Below are positions 15,001 through 27,100 of a stretch of 64,000 bases of DNA, in pieces; positions within the stretch are counted from its first letter, which is position 1; each line of letters begins with the position of its first letter. Position numbers and translations under genes: made by a program. Under the pieces are notes generated by a model. It did not search any database, was not told where the DNA came from, and saw nothing but the letters and a program-made list of their open reading frames with translations. Source of the DNA: Ianthella basta (Eukaryota > Porifera > Demospongiae > Verongiida > Ianthellidae); NCBI GenBank assembly GCA_964019415.1, contig OZ025879.1, forward strand, positions 2,601,794 to 2,665,793. Reading direction: 5' to 3'.

Positions 15001-17001
15001 CATGGAGCATTCCAATTGTGCCACCTTCTTCATCCAGCACAGGAAGCTATGTTGCTGGATCAACTTACGGCGGACAATACATTACTCCAACACAATCATC
15101 TGCTCCCTACATTTCTTCTAGGCAGCCAAGAGTAAGGCAGAATAGAGCTCATTACCCTATTTTGCCTGCTCCTAGGACACTCATAGGTGGTGGGGCATAC
15201 ATTTGGGGAGGTGGTACAGGGCATGGTATCTGGCCAGAGGTAACGGAAGAAGTAATCCCTGTTCCAGCTCCAACAGTGAGTCTTGAGGATGCCTTCATTT
15301 GGCTAAAGGATGCATGCCGCACTGTGCAGCTTGTCAAAGAAATGGAAGGTGTTACAGAAGTCATAGACATGCCCAGCCTGGAAGGAGAAGAGCAAACCAT
15401 TGTCTACAAGTATCCTGAGACTCTCTGCTTCTATGCTCACGAGATTGTGCTCAAGTGCTTGAAGGCTGTGTTTTTTGCTTACTGTGGCTTGCCCAACCAG
15501 TTGGTGGAGTGCAGCAATCTCGTACAGCTACACCAGACACTGATGGGAAAGCTTGCAAGAAACCATGAAGTTCAGAGTGTGTTAAGTAAAACAGTACGTA
15601 GCTATGTCCACCTAGTGAGTGGACATGGAGACTGTTGTCGGTTCCCCTCATATGACCCCCCAGCCTTACCCTGTGACACTCACTCCCCAGCTGTGGCTAG
15701 AGAAGTGCTCAGATCAGCCATGTGCTTTGTGGAGGAAATACAAAAACTGGCCCAGATTCGTGCATTCTTCCCTGAAGGTCTGGACTCCTTCACTGTTGTT
15801 CGACCAGAGAGCTGGACAGAACAGGAGGGAGGTTAGCAAGTGTTTCATGTTAACTGTGTAATGAATTAAATGAGGTGCACACAGTGATCTGTTTTCATCT
15901 GCCAGTATGATCTGCATGATGTTATGTGTAAGTCAAACTAGCATGACTGTATATTCTTGGACTTAGCCAATACCCTCCCAGCCATATAAAATGACATAGA
16001 GAGTGTGTCATTGAAATTCTTGCGTAATGCACTTAGTCTAAATGTGATATTGGGACTGGGACACATGTACAAGGGAACATTGCTGAAGCCTCTCACTGTG
16101 TTGTTGAACTGAGACATAGCTTGACATCTAGAGGACAGTTGCAGCAATATTTATGATGCTTCATGCACCACTAAGACTCTTATATAGATTGCTCATGCCA
16201 AAATGTATTCTATGTTACAATGTCTTCTAAAGTAAGTGGCTTGTCTCCTATACATCTACATATAGCTCTAGTGCATAACTACTGCTACGTCATAATTTTA
16301 TTATTATCCTGTACATTGTCTGTACGTACGTACATATTAATTTAGTCTTAATTGCCACTCAATGTGTAGAGCTTCCTTCCCACTGGGAAAGACATGGGGA
16401 AGAAGAGGAGTTGAAGATTGTTCCCGTCAGCCCTCACAGTCGTGAGTTCAAGGAGATAGCAGCCCTCTTCGCCAGGACCATGCCAACTGACAAGTATGCC
16501 ATTCAGAGGCTGGAGCGAGTACAGAACAGGGTTCTGTGGATGAGGTACCGTGACTGCAAGGAACGCTTTGGGAGGGATCTGCCCTCTGCAGGAGAGAAGC
16601 ACTTGTTTCATGGAACAAGCCAGACTGACCCTAAGGTTATTTACGGTGGTGATGCTGGATTTGATGTTGGCCATAGTAACGTTGGGATGTGGGGACCAGG
16701 GAATTACTTTGCAGTCAATGCATCTTACTCTGACCGTTATGCACATCCAAAAAATGTCCTTGGACGTCGAGATCCCCTTCACAAGATGCTGGTTGCCAAG
16801 GTTCTCACTGGCTTGCCATTTGTTTCACCTCCAAATAAAGAATTGAGATTCCCACCTGAGCGAGCTGACACAGGTGCTGGGGAGGGAAGAGTGAGACGTC
16901 GCTACAACAGCGTGCAGGGGACAGCTAAAGGATCAGAAGTGTACATCACTTACAGCAATGAGCAAGCCTACCCAGCCTACATCATTTCTTATATAAAGTA
17001 G
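3..17001 (+). CDS. Sacsin-like giant protein A with C-terminal HEPN and PARP domains (5' end outside window)
   Basis: The frame is open from the left edge, and by comparison with gene B about 270 residues of the giant exon plus the earlier exons are missing. Exons seen are 3-15831 and 16370-17001. Three sacsin-type HSP90-like ATPase modules are visible: the N-box motif QNADDA or QNAEDA near 3120, 6133 and 9313, each followed by a GRFG(L/V/I)GF box near 3330, 6343 and 9537. The HEPN-like domain lies at about 15280-15770. The stop at 15834 lies inside a predicted intron: donor G|GTTAGC at 15832, acceptor TAG at 16367-16369. Splicing restores the frame as a GAG codon followed by LPSHWE, the usual lead into a PARP catalytic domain (HGT, then ASYSDRYA, then QAYPAY). 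Sacsins are co-chaperone-like proteins; the role of this fusion is unknown. No frameshift is seen. The sacsin call is very secure; the PARP join is strong but unverified by RNA. Confidence 0.88.
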
Positions 17002-18107
17002 CCTTAGAATATTATGCATTCACATAGCAGTACATGCATATTTTCAAGTAGGCACCTAATATAGTATTTACTGTATATGCATGTACTCAAACTAACGAGC
17101 ATAGTCAAACTGCAACCATAGGCCTCAATGTATATTTTGTGGAGAAACTGTAATATTGTTGTAGTTATTAAATTGGTACTAGCGAAATAAATAACCAAGC
17201 ACGGCTGCCTGGAGTCTTTTGGGAGCCCCTCGAAACGCAGTAAATTTTTATGGTGTCCTTCACGGTGCATGGGGGCCTGGGCAAACTTTAACCCCCCCCC
17301 CCCCCCTCCCCCTCAGAGTCTCTTGGCAGGCCTTAGGCAGCAGTATGGTACATTATTTTATTTAGGACCTACCTCATACTGCAAGTAAGTTTGTTCCAGC
17401 TAGACACATGACTTCAGTCTGCAACTAATAGCACAGCACAAATCAGACTACTGCTGAGTTGTCATAATTATTGGACACACTTCTACACAGTTCTAGATAC
17501 AGTGCTAGCAATATAATATGACTACAGAACAAACAAGCCGAGGAAGACTTGACTGCACAGAAATACCATTACACTTACGTACACTACACATGCACATCAC
17601 TTGCATCAAGTTGTATTGCTACAATGAACAGCAAATGTAAAGCTGTGACAAACTAGTTCCATATTTGCATAAACCATGCATGCAGTGTTTGGATGCATAT
17701 AATTATACATGTTCTGGTCAGTGATGTATTAGGGTCTTTGTTGCTGTTAACGTTAACCTCTGGGACCTCACTGGCAAGGTAAGATCTCTTGTTAGATGTA
17801 TACTTGGTGCATGTGCCGTGCAACTGGTCATGCATGCATGCACAGTACATGACAGTAGTACACTGGAGCATACATCACACACATGGGTGTACTTATTTAT
17901 GATGATACCCTTTCCTGTTTCCTTCGATTTCCATTCATCCGTTTCCGCTTCGCCGGAGGGAAGTGCAATAGAAGTCAAGGCCTCGCCCTTCTCTGTGTCT
18001 CTATTCAAGACTGTATACGACTGCTACTTTACCTCACAACCTTAGCAGGTGTACCTGCACAACTAAACTGACCGGGGTAGCCATTGCTCCCCGCGGCGTC
18101 TACAGCC
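17002..18107. other. Intergenic region between the two sacsin-PARP genes
   Basis: This is the 1.1-kb gap between the PARP exon of gene A and the first ATG of gene B. It holds an AATAAA signal near its start and a C-run of 15 (17292-17306) continuing as T and more C. The last 200 bases are GC-richer and presumably carry the promoter and 5' leader of gene B. I see no supported coding region; short ORFs here have no family resemblance. Confidence 0.6.
17186..17191 (+). terminator. Putative polyadenylation signal of sacsin-PARP gene A
   Basis: A canonical AATAAA lies 185 bases after the PARP-exon stop codon, on the correct strand and before the next gene. The position fits a short 3' UTR. The cleavage site cannot be placed from sequence alone. 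Confidence 0.5.
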
Positions 18108-21100
18108 ATGAGTGACGACGAAGGTAAGCGACTTTTAAAGGTAGGCTATGCTGCCGTGTTTGTACGGTAACCTAAATAGCTATCCACTAGGAATGTTTCA
18201 TTTCGACATTACAGACGAGCTTGAGTTTGGAACTAGACAAGCACCTTTGGTAGTGCGAATCAACAAGATACTGGCGGATTACCCGCCCGGCACACAGATT
18301 TTGAAGGTAAGTAATTACTTGGCTACATCTGTGCAAACACCATACCCGCGGGATAGCTAGGTCATGAGTGACACCCGTCTGACTGCCTGCTTGCGCAGGA
18401 ACTAATTCAGAATGCAGATGACGCGAAGGCGACTAGAATGGCCTTCTTGGTTGATCCTAGACAACATGGCGTGAAAGACCTTATGAAACCAACGCTTGCT
18501 CGCTTCCAAGGTCCGGCCTTGATAGCGTGGAACAATGCCAAGTTTGAGAAGGAGGACTGGGTGAACATTGGTCGACTGGATCAGAGCTCAAAGGAATCGG
18601 AGGTGCTCAAAGTGGGGCGGTTTGGTATCGGTTTTCAGTCTGTTCACCACATCACAGGTGGGTTATGGGTTGGCAGGTAGGTTATGCAGTTTTGTTAAAT
18701 TACCGTATTTGTCCGTATAGAGGCCGGGCTCGAATAGAGGCCGGGCTCGAATAGAGGCCGGGGCTCGAATAGTGGCCGGGGGTCAGGAGGCCAGTTCATT
18801 AATAGAGGCCGGGTCCGAATAGTGACCGGGTCCTGAATAGTGGCCGGGTCCCGAATACTGGCCGGCTTTGCCACAATCGACATGGAATGCCTTTCAATCG
18901 ACGCTTTTGTGCTCCTTAGCAACTGCAAGTCGCTTGTCACACTTCACAGTTGCCAAGGATCATCAGAGTTGCAAGAGCGATGTCTAAGAGAAAGTCGTAA
19001 GGTAGGGTAGGGGGTTTCTGAACAAGACAGAGTTTCCGAACAGGGCGCCGCATTTCGCCTGCACTGAGTAGAACAGCTTCCATTTCTGTACGCAGTTAGC
19101 ACAAGAGTCAATGTATAAACTGACACAACGAGAAGCTGTTCCTTCAAATGCAGACGGAGCGCGGTGCAGTGTTCAGAAACCCCCTACTTTACCTTACAAT
19201 GTGATGTGGCAGATGTCTCCTTCAAGTTGAAAGCCATTGAGTGCGCAGAGAAGACGACCAAGGAAGCCACTGCCACCTTATGCACGTGGTGGCCTCTAAC
19301 AACGCTCTTTTTCCCGACAGAACTAGTCGCGTGCGAATCTTGACTTGCAGTCATTCTCCCCATGCGCGGAGACAATACTATACACCACTGATTTTATATT
19401 GGACACAAGGCCAAGTATTAGGACAAATATTTTAATAGAAGCCGGGCTCAAATAGAAGCCGGGTCAAAACTCCCAGGAAAGAAATAGAGGCCCGGGCCTC
19501 TATTCGGACAAATACGGTATAGGGATTCAGCGCAGCCAGCTTGGTTCTACCATGCTGTGCAGTTAACACATTCGTTGGTTGTTTATCAATACTGGGTGCA
19601 TTTACCAAAGCCATCTTTGCCTGCTTACACTTCACTTTCTGTTACTAAGCTTTTAAAAATTTCTGGAAATTACGGTCATTAGCTAGCTCCAGCAACTGCA
19701 TGGCCACCCCTCGTGAACAACATGACATTTGCTCAGTCAATTTAAGTAGACTCTACCCACGCTTACCAGAATAACATGATCTTCTATAAACTTGTTTACT
19801 AGCTGTTACACTGTGTACTTTTGTGCAAGAAACAGCTGAATATGACCCAAACTCTGGACAGCTGTTAAAAGGGTTTTAACAGTTTAGAGAAGATCATGCT
19901 GAATTTAGAATGGCTGACATGATACTCAAAACAAATGTAAGTCAAAGTCCAACTTACTGGCATGTCAATCCTAAGTGGTTAGATGCAGACGAGTCACTAT
20001 TGTATCACTTCACTCACCAAGGCTGGCTGAATTGAAAGCAAAATTTTATAACTGTATGGCTGTCATTCATCAGACGCACACATGAACTTAACTTAAATAG
20101 TATGTACATAGAACAGCACAATAAATGGAGTGAAACCGACAGCTAAGACCACACAACCATGGGATGAATGTTACATTCAGATGCAGATGAAACTAGTCTA
20201 AGGGATGACGGCCTAGCTGGGAAACAATGAGTTGACAATGTATAGCTTTATAGTTGTTGAACTGTCAAAAAGTGAGCGAGACTGGGACATATATTGTGAA
20301 GCCTATGTATGGTGAAGGTGGAAAGGGCTGGTGGTCGATTGCAGCATTCTTTGCCATAGTTGAGTTGGTATGGTCATCTAACCTAACAGCTAGTTGGTGT
20401 TCTAGACGCTAGTGTGCATGCTTAACATTCCAACTTGTCATTCACATGCACTGTGGGACATGTCCAATGTTCACATACAGTGACCCTACAGATTGCATGT
20501 GGTGCATATCTTGTCTGTGAAACAGAAGTCATCATGCAGCCATTGGTGCAGAGCACTGCAGTGACAGTATTGTTGCATCAGGTGTTTCATAGGGCGTTGT
20601 CTTCTCTGTACTTGTGTTGCTTGGTTGTTCATGTGATGCCATGTGATGTGCATGTGAGTTGACTGGAACTTGGGAAGGAAATTGTGCCATCTAGAGCATT
20701 GTATGACATTGTACTTGAGCATGCAGGGATGAATTCTGAAAGGGAGTAGGGGCATTCACCAACATTTGGTTATCAGATGTCACGAAACGGCAGTGGCAAA
20801 GAACAATTAAAGGCCACAGATAGGCTTCTTTTGATGTATTGACGACGGCAGCGTACCCAAAGGCAACCTGGAGTGCTCGTAAGAGAAAAGCGTCATAGGC
20901 TGCTCGTACCCCATTTTGTCTTTTCATATTATTCTTGTTCTCCTTCCCACCGAATATTTGCGCACTCCTAGCGCACGACACAGGGTACCTACGGACCCAA
21001 GTCGTGTACGAGGACTGACATACCAAGGACAAGGACTAGGATCTGAGCGCCGGTGGCAATCCGACAAGTACAGCGCTGGAGCGGGCAGGAAATTTGTCCT

Positions 21101-24100
21101 CCCCGTGTATTAAAGATATCCCAATGCCGCCATTTTGTTGCGCTGGTATACCGTACGGTACACGGCGGTCGCTTCATCTAAAGTGGCATAACTGTGCTCG
21201 ATGCTCTGCACAATCTTCAGCTAATTTAAGAAGGGGGTATTAGTCAGCGCTGGTATCAATCTGACGTACTAGCGGGACTAGCTAGCTAGACATTTGGGCC
21301 CATGTAGCTGCACAAGGAAATTAGGAATGCATAGCGACCTTCATGGCAATGTGGTTCATCATGGAGTTACTGTTGCTTGTTTCTATGCTTTTTCTGCTGG
21401 CCATTCCTAAATCCCCTTTAATTCTAAAGGAATTCTTATACACTAGTATAAATCTACCCCTTGCCTTCCTGAAATCCCTCCAGTTAAAGCATCTTGTACT
21501 TGCCCCACTCCCTCCTCCTCCATTGCTTCAAATCTCACATTTCTCCAACTTGAAGACTATTCTAACTATAGCCTTGTTGCGGATGGAAAACAGACTTGAC
21601 TGAAGGACACAAATCAAAATGCCAATTTACGCAAAGTAATATTTGTTTTGTCAACAGCCATTGCTCACACTTTGTGTGCAAGACCCAAGCTATATCATGT
21701 GCTTGCAATGCACCTTCAATGAGTGCTGTCACAAAATTATCAGATTTACACAGCAAATTTCAGCAGTAGGAATACTGTAATGGTACATCATGTAGTCATT
21801 GTATGGTCACTGTGGCTGGTCCAGTGTGAGTAGGATGGACAGATACCTCATCCATCAGCTGTGGGAACTGCCTGCTCGGCCGGCAGTTCCCACAGCTGAT
21901 GGCTGAGGTATCTGCCCATCCCAACCTACCTTCACTGTAGAGTAATGACTGCAGGGTGTGGAGGGAGGGGTCCAAAGGTTTCAGGAAAACTCTTTCAGGT
22001 TTAAAGGAAACAATGGAAATGTTGTGACAGGCATGCAGCTGGACTAGAGGATGATTTAGTGCAACATGTACAAATGACCTTTTCCGTTGCTGTGGTGCTA
22101 CAGAGTATGTGCTTGGTGTCAGCTCACATGATTATAGCTTATACAATGTTCATCTGGTATATTATCTCCATCATACGCTTCCCACCATTTTTGATGGGGC
22201 AGGAGAAGTGGTCTAGCACATTTAGTCCTTAACCTTGTTGTTTGTGGTTTCATATTACTGTGCGCCATGACATGTCAAATATTATATTGTATTAGCACCT
22301 TTTAACATCATATACACAGTAGTATGGCAGCGGCACGTTAGCACAGTTTATAGTGTCACATATTGTAACTGATGGTGCAATAGAACACATTTGCGCCAAT
22401 CGTGGACAGTAGGCTCAGAACCGTGCACATATTATGTTCGATGACTGTTCAGTCTAGTGTTGCCAGAAGAGATTCATTGGTGACATGAGGAAGCAACACG
22501 TCTGGCAAGGTGGTGAAGCAAAGATTTCCTTAATTTGCTGGTGGATAAGGAAACAAAACACCCCCTGCCATAGAGAACAACACCAAATCACTTGTCTATG
22601 CCAATTTGTAGCTGCAGCTAATCCGAAACTGCAGAAAGGCTAATCTCAGGATATCCACAATAGCTAGCACATAATTTTGTGATAGATGAAGCAGTTGTCC
22701 TAACTGGTATATACGTATGCATGATAATAAACCACTTTTCAAAGTCCAGGCCTGTGAACGTTTGAATTAATTGTATGCCTCAATGAGTTAGACTGACAGT
22801 AAGTATTGGCAAGCTGGACATTAACATTAGTTTTTTCCTGTAATAAATATTCCATTGCTCCATGTTCTTAAGCACCTGTTTATACACTTTGCTTCAGATG
22901 TGCCATTTATTGTCAGTGGCAAGCGAGTGGGTATCATTGACCCCCACATTGTCTTCATCAGCAACAAGGAAGAAGGCAAAACAGGGATGATAAAACCATT
23001 AAGTCAGTTTTACAAGTTTGCTGACCAGGTGGCTCCATTCATCGGCCTCTTTGGGTTTGATTGTTCCACAGAGAATTATGATGGAACTCTCTTTCGCTTC
23101 CCCTTTCGCTGCAGTGACCCTACATTTTGTTCAAAGATTATTGATAAATGCTACACAACTGAAGAAGCTATTGCTGACCTCTATTCCTCTCTGATGGAAG
23201 AGGCCTCACGCATCTTGCTCTTCCTGAAGTGCATTGAGAGCATCGAACTGTACACATGGGACCCTTCAATGAATGCACCGAAGCTCTACCTCCAGATAGA
23301 GCTAGAGCCAGCTTGTGTACCTCGGGTGCGCGAGCTTCGCCGAACATGCAAGGAACACTGTGAAGAGGTGGAATCATTCACTGCCTTGGGAGCCTTCACT
23401 GTGCAAGTCACAGACTCCAACAGTCAGAAGCAGAGTTTCTCTTGGCTGACATGCACCACTGTGGGATCATCTGACCGCCATTTGTTGTCTCTTGCCTCCA
23501 AGTTGCAGGTTCTCCCTTGGGTAGGCATAGCAGCCTCTCTGCCTAGTGCTGCACAGTGTGAGAACTGTTTTTTTGAGGACCTGGTTCAACCAGGAATGAC
23601 AGCAGAAGATGTAGCACGTGACCTTCTGAACCAGAAGAAATGCTTCAGAAGAGTTGTGACGAACTGGAAGGGGCCCAATGAGCAGCCTGATGGGTTTGCC
23701 TTCTGCTTTCTTCCCCTGAAGGAGCCTACTGGACTTCCGGTCAGCATCCATGGCTACTTCAGGGTTGCCCGTAACCGTCGGAGCATTGAATGGCCTAGTT
23801 CAAACAATACAAGTAAATCTGCTCTCTGGAACAAGCACCTGATGGAGGCTCTAGTGGTGCCTTCTTATGCCATTCTTCTTGCCAGTAAGCAATATCTGCT
23901 CTCATACAGTGGCACTCCAGCTCTTCCACCAGCTGAAGGTATTCCGGATCCATATTCATGGTTGCCCCTGCCACAGGAGGTGAAGCACAGTGATATTTGG
24001 AGGTACCTCTTGGAGGCAAAGCCTTCAGTTCAGTCATTGCTCACAACCTTACCGGTGTTGTGGACAGCAGTTGATGGTGGAAAGTGGGTTGCACCCAGCG

Positions 24101-27100
24101 AAGCATGCCTGGTATCTGATGCGGTACCAGTGAGTGTGGCCAAACTCCTGGTTGATCTCCACTGTCCAGTAGTTTGTCTTCCACAAGCTGTCAAGGATTG
24201 TTTCAGCTATGGGACAGACAAACTCCGGTGTGTTGATCAGCATTATGTTCGTGATCAATTAAGGAAGAATGCTATAGTGACAGCACAGCTGCTGAAAGAT
24301 ACAAGTCTACTTTTGAAGGTTTTGGATTACATAACATCAGATCTATCAGTCTGGGAATACCCTTGCCTTGAAGGTCTCCCAATTGTTCCCTTAGCACAGC
24401 TCGGCAGCGAGCCAGTTCGCTTACAGAGGAAACAAGCAGCGACATCTAAGGAATTGGTTTACATAATCACAGATGACCTCACTCGCAGCATTCTTCCAGG
24501 TTTAGATGGCAAACTCTTGTGCCACACCCTCCCAGACCACATCCTTGATGTATTCCTCAGCCTTGCTGACTTGAACCAGTTCTGTGTGACAAAGGCAACC
24601 CCTCACGATGTGTGCCCTAGCCTTATTGAGGAATCAATGAGGACATGGAATGCTCACCTGGGTAATTCTGCACTGTGGGACCCAAGACGCAAGAAGAAAT
24701 GGGAGATGGAACTAACCTCTTATTCTCATAGCTTTCCTGTTATGCCAGAAGAAAAATGGCTCACCAACCTTTGGGAGTGGCTCAGGTCGAATTTGGCAGT
24801 GTCAATAGAAGATGTAAAGCACCTCCCAATTGTACCAATGGTAGCTTTCTCAGGTTGTACAGGTGACCAAGTCCAGCTTCGTTCATTAAATGCACTTGGG
24901 ATGTCCTTGAGGCAGTCAGCACCTGCAGTGTCCCAGCAAATAGCAGATATGGCTGAGGAATTAGGGTGCACCTTGGTTCCACATTCCCACATCTTTGTCG
25001 GACATGAAGACTCACTGAATGTCCACCTTCCCATGGTATCTCCACTGTCACTGCTTCGACTGCTGAAGAACATCCGTTATGCATCTCAGCTGGTTACGAA
25101 TCTCAGTACTAGAAGTAAAGATGTTTTACGTCGCTACCTTCTTGAGAGCATTGCAGAGTCTGACATGGAATCACATGATCTTACATTTTTTCGCTCCCTT
25201 CGAGTCTTCAAGTCTCTTACTTCTGAGTACATCAGCTTACAGAATCTGCACTCCGTCATCTTCCCTCCCTACAACCTGAAACTGCCTGAAGACCTTCCTT
25301 TCCCAACCAATACTCTCCAAATATCTGATAATGATTATGAAGAGTACAAAATTCTGCTGGGAAGAGAACCAGAAACGCTGGACACTTTCATTGAATGCTA
25401 TGTTGGCCCTTTTGCACTTACTGGCAATTGTACAGACACAGAGAAGGATAAGCTCTTCCTGTGGGTCCTTAAGCAGCTGAGGATCTCACAAGATGATTCA
25501 CTGTGTGAGTATTTGAAGAAAACAGCCTTTTTACCCTCAAACAGTGGTGACTGCCGGTACTGCCCTCATGCACTCTATGACCCAGAAGATGGATTTCTCA
25601 AGCAAATGTTCTTAGATTCTGAAGCAGCTTTTCCATCATCCGATTTTGACTATTACCTTGCTGAACTGAAGGAATTGGGCTTGCAAACAAAGCATGAACT
25701 TCAGAGAAATGCCACAGCTTTTCAGTCTTTCATAATTGACAGAGCACATGCTGTGATCCGGTTTGACTCTGCTAAAGCTAGTCAGTGCTCAAAACACATC
25801 CTGAAGGCATTATGTGATGCTGATAAAAGCCTGAGCACAATTGTGTGTGATCAAGTAAGGGACATTCCATTCCTCTTCTGCCAGTCCACTCCTCCCAAAG
25901 ACTACCCTCCAGAGCTTACATGGGCTGGTACTGCTGTAGAAGTCCCACTACCTCCTTCTGCTCTCTGTGCATCCCAGGATCAGAAACACTTGGGTCACTT
26001 AGTGGGGTCTGTATCTCCAGTGTTGGCATACCAATATAAGAGACTCTTCAATGAGCACATATTTAAAGACATTTTCAAGAATGTGTCTGTGAAAATGGTG
26101 TGCCGCCACCTTGTGAACGTGGTTGAACTGGATAGTCAAGCCCTCTCTGCCAATGCTGCATCAGTGACAGAGATGATGGAGTCTGTTTACCTGTTCCTTA
26201 ATCAGCAAGCAGGACACAAAGCCAGTGAACTTTCTCCGCATTTCATTTGGCATGAGTCTTGCAAGGCATTCCTCCCTCTAGAAAATGTTGCGTGGACTGG
26301 CATCTGTGGCTCCTCACTGGTACCATACAGGTACACGATACAGGAGATTCCAGGAGCTTATCGGTACCGTCGGCTGTGGAATGTGCTGGGAGTTCAAGAA
26401 AGACTAGAACCACATGCTGTACAGCAGGTACTGATTGAACTTCAGAGACATTTAAAGGAACATGAAAGAACACTCTCAGATGCAGAGGTTTCAATGGTAA
26501 TTCAGATTTTGAAATTCCTAGAGAGCAGGACAACCATGGGCCAGGTGCTAATGCCAACTGTCAAAGGTACTCTTCTCTCGGCAGAAGAATGCACCTATGA
26601 TGACCGAGAGCTCTCTAGTGAAAGACAGAAGCTGTTAGACAGCAAAGGCATCGTGTTCACACACAGTGATGTATCCAAATACCTGGCTAAACACTTCAAG
26701 GTCCCTCCAGTGACCAGTAAAATTGCAAGGCCGACTGGTCTGATGATAAAATGTGAGAAGGCTGGCCAGAGCATTGAGCTATCTCGCCGGATTCAAAACA
26801 TCATCAAGGACTACAAAGACAGTACTGATGTTTTCAAGGAACTCATACAAAATGCTGATGATGCAGGTGCCACAGAAGTCAAATTTCTCATTGACTGGAG
26901 ACAACATGACATGGAGCTGCTCTTCACAAAAGAAATGCATCACTGGCAAGGCCCAGCACTGTATGCCTACAACAACAGTGTGTTTTCACCAGCTGACTTT
27001 GAGAACATTCGCCAAATTGAAGGAGGTACAAAGCTGACAGATCCAACCAAGATTGGACGATTTGGTTTAGGCTTCTGCTCCGTGTATCAGCTAACAGATG

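Larger units (their letters stand above)
18658..22897 (+). other. 4.2-kb intron 3 of sacsin-PARP gene B
   Basis: The donor GTGGGT follows the codons for HHIT. The acceptor TTCAG at 22893-22897 precedes codons reading DVPF, so the intron splits the HSP90-like box of the first sacsin repeat. It is by far the longest intron in the window. It holds an 815-bp inverted-repeat transposon and a strong hairpin, annotated separately. The remainder shows no coding region I can support. Confidence 0.8.

Noticed and set aside
16411-17001. PARP exon as a separate gene
   Set aside because: There is no ATG in frame before the domain core, the reading frame starts at an acceptor-like TAG/AG, and the same layout and phase recur in the second copy. 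A fusion exon explains this better.
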